Shown here: positions 34,366 through 42,492 of the stretch, in pieces | Layout: each line of letters opens with the position of its first letter | Numbering within the stretch: position 1 is the stretch's first letter | Assembly: GCF_010723575.1 (NCBI RefSeq) | Contig: NZ_BLKZ01000002.1 | Location: forward strand, 992,001 to 1,056,000 | Source: Mycobacterium bourgelatii | GTDB taxonomy: Bacteria; Actinomycetota; Actinomycetes; Mycobacteriales; Mycobacteriaceae | Length of the DNA: 64,000 nt | Direction: 5' to 3' | Program-made: the position numbers and the translations under genes | Notes under the pieces: model-generated | Told to the model about the DNA's origin: nothing | What the model saw: only the letters and a program-made list of their open reading frames with translations | The model's database searches: none

Positions 34366-35531
34366 TGGGCGTGCTGAACGTGATAGGTGGTGCGCTGCGT
34401 CGCCGCAGTTGGCAGGCGCTGGTGCTGCTGATGGTCGCGATCCTGTCGAGCTCGTGTGGCTGGCGCGGCATCTCCAACGTGACGATTCCGGGCGGTCCGG
34501 GCAGTGGCGAGGGTTCCTACATCCTTTATGTGCAGGTTCCCGACACCCTCGCCATCAACGGCAACAGCAAGGTGATGGTCGCCGACGTCCCGGTCGGCTC
34601 CATCCGCCACATCGAGCTGAAGAACTGGGTTGCGACCCTGACGCTGGGCATCGACAAGGGCGTGGTGTTGAAGAAGGACACCCTCGCCAAGATCGGGCAG
34701 ACCAGTTTGCTGGGTTCGCAGCACATCGAGCTGATTTCGCCGGCCGAGGGCCCAGCGCTCAAGAACGGCGACACCATCCCGCTGAAGAACTCGTCCGCCT
34801 ACCCCAACACCGAGCAGACGTTGGCGAGTGTCGCCCTGATTCTGCGCGGTGGCGGCGTCCCCAACTTGGAGGTGCTGCAGAACGAGGTCTACAACATCTT
34901 CTACAAGCGGGGTGACCAGATCCGCGGCTTCCTCCGGAGGCTGGACACCTTCACCGACCAGCTCAACCAGCAACGCGATGACATCACCCACGCGATCGAC
35001 TCCACCAACCGATTGCTGGTCTACGTCGGCCAGCGGGCGGACGTGCTGGACCGGGTCCTGACCGACTTCCCGCCGCTGCTCAAGCACTTCGCCGACACGC
35101 AGAACCTGCTGGTCAACGCCGCCAACGCGGTCGGAGACCTGAGCCAGGTGACCGCACAGTACCTGGGTGAGGCGCAGTCCGGCCTGCACACCTCCCTCGC
35201 GGCGCTGCAGTGCCCGCTGAAGGAGCTCAGCAAGGGTTCGCCATACCTGATTGGTGCGCTGAAGCTGATCCTTACCCAGCCGTTCGACATCGACGCGGTT
35301 CCGAAAATCTTCCGTGGCGACTACCAGAACGTCTCCGCAACGCTTGACGTCACGCTCAGTGCCATGGACAACGCGGTGCTGACCGGCACCGGCTTCCAGG
35401 GCGCCCTGCGTGCGATCGAGCAATCGTTCGGCCGCGACCCCGAGACGATGATCCCGGACGTCCGGTACACGTCTAGCCCGGCGAACGCGCCAGGCGGGCC
35501 GTTTGTCGAGAGGGGCGACAGGAATTGCTAA
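34362..35531 (+). CDS. lprK: Mce1E lipoprotein LprK
   Basis: A 389-residue MCE lipoprotein. The signal peptide ends in AILSSSC with the acylated cysteine at residue 32, so the protein is anchored by lipid rather than by a helix. The MCE domain follows (YILYVQVPDTLAINGNSKVMVADVPVGSI). CPLKELSKGSPYLIGALKLILTQPFDIDAVP is a conserved Mce1E segment. GTG at 34362 overlaps the mce1D stop; ATG at 34365 is an alternative. The end overlaps mce1F by seven bases. Confidence 0.97.
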   Translation: MMGVLNVIGGALRRRSWQALVLLMVAILSSSCGWRGISNVTIPGGPGSGEGSYILYVQVPDTLAINGNSKVMVADVPVGSIRHIELKNWVATLTLGIDKGVVLKKDTLAKIGQTSLLGSQHIELISPAEGPALKNGDTIPLKNSSAYPNTEQTLASVALILRGGGVPNLEVLQNEVYNIFYKRGDQIRGFLRRLDTFTDQLNQQRDDITHAIDSTNRLLVYVGQRADVLDRVLTDFPPLLKHFADTQNLLVNAANAVGDLSQVTAQYLGEAQSGLHTSLAALQCPLKELSKGSPYLIGALKLILTQPFDIDAVPKIFRGDYQNVSATLDVTLSAMDNAVLTGTGFQGALRAIEQSFGRDPETMIPDVRYTSSPANAPGGPFVERGDRNC

Positions 35532-37114
35532 CTCCCTTTATCAAACGGCAGCTGCTTATGTTCGGCGGCTTGACCGTGATCTCGCTGCTGGTGCTGGGCG
35601 TCTACTACCTGCAGATCCCGACGCTGTTGCCCGAGCCGTTGACCATTGGCCGGTACGAACTCACCGCTGACCTGCCCGCCTCGGGCGGTCTGTACCCGAC
35701 GGCCAACGTGACCTATCGCGGTGTCACGATTGGCAAGGTCACCAACGTGGAGCCCACCCGGCAGGGTGCTCGGGCGACGTTGAGCATCGACAGCCGGTAC
35801 AAGATTCCGATCGATGCCACGGCCAACGTGCACTCCGTGTCGGCGGTCGGTGAGCAGTACCTGGACCTTGTCTCACGCGGAAACCCGAAGCAGTACTACA
35901 GAGCGGGCTCGAACATCGGCTGCGGCGATGGAAAATCGTGCCGCAACACGGTGCCGAGTGAAATCGGTCCCGCACTGGACACGGCGAACGAGGGTCTTCG
36001 GGTACTGCCCAAGGAGAAGATCCCCCAGCTGCTCGACGAAACCGCCCAAGCCGTCGGCGGATTGGGGCCCGCCCTGCAACGGCTGACGGACGCCACTCAG
36101 GCGATCGTGGGCGACTTCCACAACCAGATCAACGACATCAACGACATCATCCAGCACTCCGGGCCGGTCCTGCAGAGCCAGGTCGACTCGGGTGACGCGA
36201 TCTCGCGCTGGGCCCGCAACCTGAACGTGTTGGCCGCACAGACCGCGGAGCGCGACCAGAACCTGCGGAGCATCCTGCAGCAGGCCGCACCGACCGCCGA
36301 CCAGGTCAACGAGGTCTTCAACGACGTGCGGGACTCGCTGCCCCAGACGTTGGCGAACCTGGCCATCGTGTTCGACCTGCTCAAGAAGTACAACGCGGGT
36401 CTCGAGCAGGTGCTGGTGTTCCTCCCGCAGGGTGCCGCGATCGCGCAGACGGTGGCCGCGCCGTTCCCGAACCAGGCCGCGCTCGACATGGCACTGGCGA
36501 TCAACCAACCGCCGCCGTGTCTGACCGGCTTCATCCCGGCAGAGCAGTGGCGATCATTTGCCGACACCACGATGCAGCCACTGCCCAAGGGCACGTACTG
36601 CAAGATTCCGATGGACACACCGGCCAACAGCGTGCGTGGGTCGCGCAACATCCCGTGTGTCGATGTGCCGGGCAAGCGTGCGGCGACACCGCGGGAGTGC
36701 CGTGACCCCAACCCGTACGTGCCCGCCGGCACCAACCCCTGGTTCGGCGACCCCAACCAGCTCCTGACCTGCCCCGCACCTGCGGCGCGGTGTGACCAGT
36801 CGGTGCGCCCGGGCTCGGTGATCCCGGCGCCGTCGGTCAACAATGGCCTGAACCCGCTGCCGGCAGACAAACTGCCGCCCGGCGGAACGACGCCACCGCC
36901 CATCAGTGACCCACTACAGCGACCCGGGTCAGGTAGCGTGCAGTGCAACGGCCAACAGCCCAACCCGTGTGTCTACACTCCGGGACCGCCCACGGCCGTC
37001 TACAGTCCCCAAAGCGGTGAACTGGTAGGGCCCGACGGAATTAAGTACTCCGTCGAAAACTCGACCAAAACAGGAGACGATGGATGGAAGGAGATGCTGG
37101 CACCGGCCGGCTGA
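35525..37114 (+). CDS. mce1F: Mce1F
   Basis: A 529-residue MCE protein starting at TTG 35525 inside the lprK end. It has one helix (LLMFGGLTVISLLVLGVYYL), the MCE domain (YELTADLPASGGLYPTANVTYRGVTIGKV), a helical tunnel region (FLPQGAAIAQTVAAPFPNQAALDMALAINQPPPC) and a Pro-rich tail. A loop after the MCE domain carries Cys133 and Cys139 (GCGDGKSC), which I do not remember from the shorter M. tuberculosis protein. The first Mce-associated gene overlaps its last 31 bases. Confidence 0.96.
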   Translation: MLTPFIKRQLLMFGGLTVISLLVLGVYYLQIPTLLPEPLTIGRYELTADLPASGGLYPTANVTYRGVTIGKVTNVEPTRQGARATLSIDSRYKIPIDATANVHSVSAVGEQYLDLVSRGNPKQYYRAGSNIGCGDGKSCRNTVPSEIGPALDTANEGLRVLPKEKIPQLLDETAQAVGGLGPALQRLTDATQAIVGDFHNQINDINDIIQHSGPVLQSQVDSGDAISRWARNLNVLAAQTAERDQNLRSILQQAAPTADQVNEVFNDVRDSLPQTLANLAIVFDLLKKYNAGLEQVLVFLPQGAAIAQTVAAPFPNQAALDMALAINQPPPCLTGFIPAEQWRSFADTTMQPLPKGTYCKIPMDTPANSVRGSRNIPCVDVPGKRAATPRECRDPNPYVPAGTNPWFGDPNQLLTCPAPAARCDQSVRPGSVIPAPSVNNGLNPLPADKLPPGGTTPPPISDPLQRPGSGSVQCNGQQPNPCVYTPGPPTAVYSPQSGELVGPDGIKYSVENSTKTGDDGWKEMLAPAG

Positions 37115-37866
37115 ACCCCATCGCCGATGATTCGTTGCGCGACCAGGTGAACGCTGAGGATTCCACCGAATCTGAGGCGCAAACCGAGCAGACCAGCACT
37201 GAGGCAGAGGCCACGACGGCCTCAGATTCGACCGAGTCTGAGGCCGATGCGGTGGCTGCTGACGAGTCCGAGGCATCGACCGAAGACGCCGAAAGTTCTG
37301 GACCCGAAACCGACTCTGAAACCGAGGTCGAGACCGAAGCTCGCGACGACGGTGTGCAGCGTCCGCCGTCGCGGCTGGGCCGGGGGTGGTTGGTCGCCGT
37401 CTGCATCGCGCTCTTCCTGATTGCCGGCGGCATCAGCGCGGGCGGCTACCTGGCGCTGCGGTACCACCTGGAGAGCCAGGAGATTGCGCGTAACAACGAG
37501 GCAGCGCTTCAGGCCGCCAAGGACTGCGTCGCGGTCACCCAGGCACCGGACACCGAGGCGATGGCTGCCAGCGAGCAGAAAATCATCGATTGCGGCACCG
37601 ATGCCTACCGCACCCAGGCCGTCATGTACAGCAGCATGCTCGTTCAGGCGTATCAGAGTGCGAACGTGCACGTGCAGGTGTCAGACCTGCGGGCAGCGGT
37701 CGAGCACAACAATCCCGACGGGACCATCGACGTGCTGGTGGCGATGCGGGTCCGCGTGTCCAACGACCAGCAAGAGAACCAGGAAACGGGCTACCGCCTG
37801 CGTGTCCGCATGGCGATGGCGGAGGGTCAGTATCGGATCGCCAAGCTCGACCAGGTGACGAAGTGA
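37084..37866 (+). CDS. Mce-associated membrane protein (Rv0175-like)
   Basis: A 260-residue protein with an acidic Ser/Thr/Glu/Ala-rich N-terminus (about residues 20-90), one membrane helix (GWLVAVCIALFLIAGGISAGGYLAL, about 101-125) and a periplasmic domain of SnoaL/NTF2 fold as usual for Mce-associated proteins (ARNNEAALQAAKDCV, VMYSSMLVQAYQSANVHVQVSDL). These proteins are thought to stabilise the Mce complex. It is longer than the M. tuberculosis protein (about 213 residues), the difference lying in the acidic tail. Overlaps mce1F by 31 bases. Confidence 0.92.
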   Translation: MEGDAGTGRLNPIADDSLRDQVNAEDSTESEAQTEQTSTEAEATTASDSTESEADAVAADESEASTEDAESSGPETDSETEVETEARDDGVQRPPSRLGRGWLVAVCIALFLIAGGISAGGYLALRYHLESQEIARNNEAALQAAKDCVAVTQAPDTEAMAASEQKIIDCGTDAYRTQAVMYSSMLVQAYQSANVHVQVSDLRAAVEHNNPDGTIDVLVAMRVRVSNDQQENQETGYRLRVRMAMAEGQYRIAKLDQVTK

Positions 37867-38885
37867 CGCTGGTGGTCGAGGACATCGAGACCACGGAAAC
37901 CATCCAAGTCTTACCCGAGAAAGTCTTGGCACCATGGCGGTTGCGCGCCGGTGCCTTAGCCATCGACGTCCTGCCCGGGCTCGCCGTGATCGTGACGATG
38001 TTCCTGGTCTCCCTGACCGTCCCGACCGACAGCGTGTGGGTGTGGGTATCCGTCGGCGTCTGGGTGCTGGCCATCCTGTTGGTCTTGGTCAACCGGTTGC
38101 TGTTGCCGAGCATCACCGGCTGGAGTTTGGGACGCGCGCTGACCGGCATCGCCGTCACAGAAACCGACGGGACGCGACCGGGGCCGTGGTGGCTGTTGCT
38201 CCGCGATCTGGCCCACCTGCTCGACACCCTGCCGGTGTTCGTGGGCTGGCTGTGGCCGTTGTGGGACACCAGTCGTCGCACGTTCGCTGACATGTTGACG
38301 CACACCGAGGTGCGTTGCGTCGAGCGCGACGAGCGGCTCCCGAAGATCCGGCGATGGATCGCGATCATGCTGCTCGTCGCGGCGGGCGTCAGCCTGAGTG
38401 GCGTGGGCATCAGCTACGTGACGGTGTACTCCCAACAACGGGCTACCGATCATGCCCGGTCGGTGATCGGCATCGAGGGTCCGCGGCTCGTCTCGCGGAT
38501 GCTGACGTACGACCCGAGCACACTACGTGAGGATTTCGATCGTGCGCTGTCGCTGACGACGAACGCGTATCGGCCCAAGCTGGCCGCCGAGCAGGAGAAG
38601 GTCGCCAAGGGGCATCCCGTTGTCAACGAGTACTGGGTGACGGCCAGTGCGATCCAGTCCGCCACGCCGGATCGCGCCACCATGCTGCTGTTCATGCAGG
38701 GTCGGCGCGGAACCGGGCAGGAGGTCCGGTACATCACCGCTACCGTGCGGGCGAATTTCATCCGCGACCACGACGATCAATGGCTCGTTGACGACCTGAC
38801 CGTGCTGGCCAAACCGAAGGCGCCGCCCCCGCCACCGGCGGAGGCTCCGCCGACGGAGGCGCCGCCGCCGGGGGAGGGGCGATGA
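37863..38885 (+). CDS. Mce-associated RDD-family membrane protein (Rv0176-like)
   Basis: A 340-residue protein. The N-terminal half is an RDD domain with three helices (RAGALAIDVLPGLAVIVTMF, VWVSVGVWVLAILLVLVNRLLLP, and the stretch LLRDLAHLLDTLPVFVGWLWPLW). A fourth helix (WIAIMLLVAAGVSLSGVGISYV) leads to a Mce-associated periplasmic domain and a short Pro-rich end. The GTG at 37863 overlaps the upstream stop (GTGA); the frame extends further upstream only as a shadow. Confidence 0.93.
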   Translation: MTLVVEDIETTETIQVLPEKVLAPWRLRAGALAIDVLPGLAVIVTMFLVSLTVPTDSVWVWVSVGVWVLAILLVLVNRLLLPSITGWSLGRALTGIAVTETDGTRPGPWWLLLRDLAHLLDTLPVFVGWLWPLWDTSRRTFADMLTHTEVRCVERDERLPKIRRWIAIMLLVAAGVSLSGVGISYVTVYSQQRATDHARSVIGIEGPRLVSRMLTYDPSTLREDFDRALSLTTNAYRPKLAAEQEKVAKGHPVVNEYWVTASAIQSATPDRATMLLFMQGRRGTGQEVRYITATVRANFIRDHDDQWLVDDLTVLAKPKAPPPPPAEAPPTEAPPPGEGR

Positions 38886-39436
38886 GTCCCCGCCGCAAGT
38901 TTCGGCCGGGCGAGCAGACGCTCCTTGCCGCGCTCGGTTCGCTGCCGCGGCGGTCATGGCGGCTGCTTGTCATCGGCGTCGTCACCGGCATAGTCATGGC
39001 GACGGCAATGACGTTGTCGAGCCTGTTGTTTGCCTCGCAGGAGTCCCACGACCGCGCGGTGCGCAAGGAGCACGAGGTGGTCGACTTCGTGAAATTGTTC
39101 ATGGAGCAGTTCACTTCGGTGGATCCGTACCACGCCAACGAGTACGTCGAACGGGTGTTGTCGCATGCGACCGGTGACTTCGCCAAGGAGTACCACGACA
39201 AGGCGAACCAGATCCTCCTCCAAGTAGCGCAGGCCGAGCCGGCCACTGGCACGGTCACTGAAGTCGGCGTAGAGCGCTGGAACGACGATGGCAGCGTCAA
39301 CATCCTGGTGGTGACCGAATTCACGTCCAAATCTCCGGACGGAAAACAGGTCTACAAGAACACCAATCGCTGGGCTACCACGGCCAAGCAGGAAGGGAAC
39401 CAGTGGAAGATCAGCAAGCTAGATCAGGTGGTATGA
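38882..39436 (+). CDS. Mce-associated membrane protein (Rv0177-like)
   Basis: A 184-residue protein with one N-terminal helix (LLVIGVVTGIVMATAMTLSSLLFA) and a periplasmic NTF2-like domain (VDFVKLFMEQFTSVDPYHANEYVERVLSHATGDFAKEYHDKAN, VNILVVTEFTSKSPDGKQVYKNTNRWATTAKQEGNQWKISKLDQV). It lacks the acidic tail found in its neighbours. The ATG overlaps the previous stop (ATGA), and the next start overlaps its own. Confidence 0.93.
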   Translation: MSPRRKFRPGEQTLLAALGSLPRRSWRLLVIGVVTGIVMATAMTLSSLLFASQESHDRAVRKEHEVVDFVKLFMEQFTSVDPYHANEYVERVLSHATGDFAKEYHDKANQILLQVAQAEPATGTVTEVGVERWNDDGSVNILVVTEFTSKSPDGKQVYKNTNRWATTAKQEGNQWKISKLDQVV

Positions 39437-40473
39437 CCGACACGGCCCCGGCCCCCGCGGAAGAAGAGACGACCGAGGCCGGTACTGCCGCTGGTGCGGC
39501 CGACACGGCAGCCGTGAAACCCGCCATGCCTGCCAAGCCTGCTCGCCGCAGACGGTTGTTCGGCAAGCGACGCAGTGCCGGCCCCGCTGCCCAGGAGGGC
39601 GCGGCCGACAGCGAGGTCGAGCCGGAGAAGTCTTCAGCTGCGGACGCCGGCGGTGACGCCGCTGAGGCAGTCACGGCAGCCGAGGACATGGCCGAAGCCG
39701 AAGCGGCTGCGGCAGAGGCTGTTACGGATGAGGCCGGCTCCGCTCAGGTGGACGAGACTGACACCGCCGAGGCCGCTGACGACGACAAGGCCGAAGCCGG
39801 CGAAGCCGAAACCGACACGGCTGAAACTGAAACCGACACCGCCGAAGCCGATACCGACAGCGCCGAGGCCACCGACACCGACTCCGACTCCACCACCGAC
39901 TCCGCCGAGGCCGATGCGACCGAGAAGCCGAAGAAGAAGGTTCGCCGTAAGAGGCTGGGCGGCAAGCGACTTGCGGTAGCGGCGACCATCGTGATGTCGC
40001 TGCTGTTCATCGGTTCCGCCGCGTTCGCGGGCGCGTCGGTGCAGCCCTACCTCGCCGACAAAGCCACCGTCGCGGTCAAGCTGAAGGTGGCGCGAACCGC
40101 GGCGAATGCGATCACGACGCTGTGGACCTACACGCCCGAGAACATGGACAGCCTCGCCGACCGCGCCGCGACCTACCTCAGCGGCGACTTCGGCGCCCAG
40201 TACCGCAAATTCGTCGACTCGATCGCGGCACCCAACAAACAGGCCAAGGTGACCAACAGCACCGAGGTCACCGGCGTCGCCGTCGAATCCCTCGATCGCG
40301 ACAACGCGGTGGCCATCGTCTATACGAACACGACCACCACCAGCCCGCTGACCAAGAACATCCCGAGCCTGAAGTATCTGTCCTACCGACTGATCATGCG
40401 CCGGGACGACGATCGCTGGCTCGTGACCCGGATGACGACCATCACCTCGCTGGACCTCACGCCTCGGCTTTAA
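39433..40473 (+). CDS. Mce-associated membrane protein with long acidic tail (Rv0178-like)
   Basis: A 346-residue protein, about 100 residues longer than the M. tuberculosis one (244). Residues 30-50 are basic (PARRRRLFGKRRS), 55-165 are extremely acidic with degenerate ETDTAE repeats, 166-180 are again basic and 181-203 form the single membrane helix. The C-terminal 140 residues make the NTF2-like periplasmic domain (WTYTPENMDSLADRAATYLSGDFGAQYRKFVDS). The charged part is therefore cytoplasmic. Start at 39433 from the ATGA overlap. It ends the mce1 transcription unit. Confidence 0.93.
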   Translation: MTDTAPAPAEEETTEAGTAAGAADTAAVKPAMPAKPARRRRLFGKRRSAGPAAQEGAADSEVEPEKSSAADAGGDAAEAVTAAEDMAEAEAAAAEAVTDEAGSAQVDETDTAEAADDDKAEAGEAETDTAETETDTAEADTDSAEATDTDSDSTTDSAEADATEKPKKKVRRKRLGGKRLAVAATIVMSLLFIGSAAFAGASVQPYLADKATVAVKLKVARTAANAITTLWTYTPENMDSLADRAATYLSGDFGAQYRKFVDSIAAPNKQAKVTNSTEVTGVAVESLDRDNAVAIVYTNTTTTSPLTKNIPSLKYLSYRLIMRRDDDRWLVTRMTTITSLDLTPRL

Positions 40474-40477
40474 GTCC

Positions 40478-41176
40478 GTGGCCGTAAGCTCGCCGGTCTT
40501 TCACCGGCTGACGATTGCGGCACTGCTCTTGCTGACGTTCGCCACCGGCCTGGCGGATTCCGTCAGCGTGCTGGTGCTGGGGCATGTGTTCGTCGCCAAC
40601 ATGACGGGGAACGTCATTTTCCTCGGCTTCTGGTTTGTGCAGTCGGCGGTAGACATGACCGCCGCGGTCGTGGCCTTCGGCTGCTTCGTCGCGGGCACCA
40701 TCGTCGGTGGTCGGCTGACCCGGGGGCTGAGTCATCAGCCTCGGCGCTGGCTCACGATCACGCTTGGCATCGAGGTGGCCGTTCTGCTCACGTTGTCCAT
40801 CCTGGGCGGCGCCGGGGTGCTCCACTATCACGACAACACGAAGCTGTTCCTGATCGGCGGACTCGCGATGACCTTCGGCTTGCAGAATGCGACAGCGCGC
40901 CAATTCGGGATACAGGAATTGAGCACCACCGTGCTGACATCGACCATCGTCGCGCTCGGCTTCGAGAGCAGGTTGGCCGGCGGGACCGGCGAGAACGAAC
41001 TGCTGCGTTACGGCGTCATCGCCACGATGTGCGGTGGGGCCGTCCTCGGCGCGACCCTGACGCGGGTTGCCGTCGCACCGGTATTCGCGCTTGCCGCCTT
41101 GGTGATCGCGGTGAGCATGGTGATCTTCCGCTTCGGTGCCGGCGACAGCGAATCGCCTGAGGCGTTTACCAGCTGA
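40478..41176 (+). CDS. YoaK/DUF1275 family membrane protein
   Basis: A 232-residue polytopic protein with about six helices. The family motif TGLADSVSVLVLGHVFVANMTGNVIFLG and the later MTFGLQNATARQFGIQELSTTVLTSTIV are diagnostic for DUF1275. The function is unproven. GTG at 40478 lies four bases after the last Mce-associated gene, so it may be read from the mce1 transcript, although it is not part of that operon in M. tuberculosis. Confidence 0.88.
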   Translation: MAVSSPVFHRLTIAALLLLTFATGLADSVSVLVLGHVFVANMTGNVIFLGFWFVQSAVDMTAAVVAFGCFVAGTIVGGRLTRGLSHQPRRWLTITLGIEVAVLLTLSILGGAGVLHYHDNTKLFLIGGLAMTFGLQNATARQFGIQELSTTVLTSTIVALGFESRLAGGTGENELLRYGVIATMCGGAVLGATLTRVAVAPVFALAALVIAVSMVIFRFGAGDSESPEAFTS

Positions 41177-41294
41177 CGGCGGGAAGGCCACGCCCCCGGA
41201 GGCCGCCGAGCCTCGCGGGCGCCGAGCGTGCGTGCAAAGCACCGCAATCGTTGGGACGCGGTGCATTAGCCCCACGTTCGACGAGGGTGGCGCC

Positions 41295-42413
41295 TCAGTT
41301 GAAGGCCAGCCAGCTGGGCAGTGCCCGCTCGTGCGAGTCGCAGAGCACCTGGCGGGTGTCACACGAACCCTTCGGTGACCCCGCCCCGGCCCACATGCCG
41401 CCGGTGTCGCGACGCAGCACTATCGCCGACGAACCGCCGCCGTCCAGCAGGATCGCGGTGTCGCTGCCCAGACCGCGGAACAGGTCCTGCATGTTGTCCG
41501 GCGTGTAGCTGCCGCCTTCGAAGATGTACATCTCGTCCTTGGCCCTCGAGTACGCGAGGGCGGTGCGGGCCGCGCTGGGACCACCGTCGTGTAGCTGTCC
41601 GGTGTTGCCGGGCGACAACAGTCCGATGCCGGCCACCGCCACAAAGCGCGCGTTCTTGTTGAGCAAGTCCTCGACCACCGGCGTGGCGAGGTCGTAGTCC
41701 TCTCTTCCCTTGGGCCGTAACACGTACGGGGCGCCGCCGACGGGGAGAATCATCGTCGTCAAGGACGTCCACGACTCGTTGCCGCCGGACAGTCCCTGCT
41801 TGCCGGGATAGGCGACGGCACCGGTGACGGCCTGATTGGCGCGGCCCTGCCCATTGGTGTTGTCGACGAAAGCGCCCAGGGGAGAGCTGCATCCGGTTGT
41901 CCGCCAGGAGCCGCCCTTCTGCCCCCGCACATCGAAGAAGTTCGCGTTGATCGCAATAGTTGGGCGCCCCATGCGTTCCCACGCCTTGAGCGGCGGGTAG
42001 ATCTCCGATGCCTGCATGAGTCCTTCGCTGGTGCGGGCACCCGGGTTGTTCTCGCACCGTGCCTGGTCACCCCGGTGGGTATCGACCAGCAGGTGCGGCT
42101 GCAGCCGCGATGCCGCGCTCTTGATGATCATCAGATGGCCGCCGTTGTTCATCTCATAGCGTCTGCCGTCGCCGTTGAGCAGCGGCATCGGATGGCCGGC
42201 GCCGAAGTTGTAGACCAGGTAGGAGCCCTTGGTGTTGGCGATCGCGCTCTGCAGCATCTCGAGCGCGTCAGCGGCCCGGGCTAGCGGCTGTCCCGTGGTA
42301 GCCGAGAGCGTAGCGGCCGCCGCGGCGGCGGCGCAGCACGCCGTCAGTCGCCTCACCAATCTGATGAGGCCGGCAGGAGGGGACAACACGATAGCCCTTT
42401 CGGCGGACCGCAT
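41295..42413 (-). CDS. lprO: Putative lipoprotein LprO, phosphodiester glycosidase-like
   Basis: A 372-residue exported protein. The N-terminal hydrophobic stretch has a lipobox LTAC with the acylated cysteine at residue 26. The mature part is an NAGPA-type domain: INANFFDVRGQKGGSWRTTGC in the middle and FRGLGSDTAILLDGGGSSAIV near the C-terminus. Related enzymes remove N-acetylglucosamine from mannose-phosphate or cut phosphodiester sugars in peptidoglycan or teichoic-like polymers. Length matches Rv0179c. A strong sigma-A-like promoter lies immediately upstream. Confidence 0.85.
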   Translation of the reverse strand: MRSAERAIVLSPPAGLIRLVRRLTACCAAAAAAATLSATTGQPLARAADALEMLQSAIANTKGSYLVYNFGAGHPMPLLNGDGRRYEMNNGGHLMIIKSAASRLQPHLLVDTHRGDQARCENNPGARTSEGLMQASEIYPPLKAWERMGRPTIAINANFFDVRGQKGGSWRTTGCSSPLGAFVDNTNGQGRANQAVTGAVAYPGKQGLSGGNESWTSLTTMILPVGGAPYVLRPKGREDYDLATPVVEDLLNKNARFVAVAGIGLLSPGNTGQLHDGGPSAARTALAYSRAKDEMYIFEGGSYTPDNMQDLFRGLGSDTAILLDGGGSSAIVLRRDTGGMWAGAGSPKGSCDTRQVLCDSHERALPSWLAFN

Positions 42414-42425
42414 GCAACATGAATA

Positions 42426-42471
42426 ACATTAACCACACCAGCAACACTGTCAACTAAAGTCACGACAGTGT
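42426..42471 (-). promoter_or_regulatory. lprO promoter (TTGACA / TAATGT) with overlapping dyad
   Basis: On the minus strand, TTGACA (42448-42453) and TAATGT (42426-42431) are 16 bases apart, a good housekeeping promoter, and predict a leader of only a few bases before the start at 42413. An ACACTGTC/GACAGTGT inverted repeat (42444-42471) overlaps the -35 box; it may be an operator or the terminator of the Rv0180c-like gene that ends at 42493. Confidence 0.6.
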
Positions 42472-42492
42472 GACGGTTCGGCCGCGCGGGAA

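Noticed and set aside
39598..39927. Repeat array resembling CRISPR or a VNTR
   Set aside because: The periodic bases encode the acidic ETDTAE-like repeats of the Rv0178-like protein in one intact frame; there are no spacers or cas genes.
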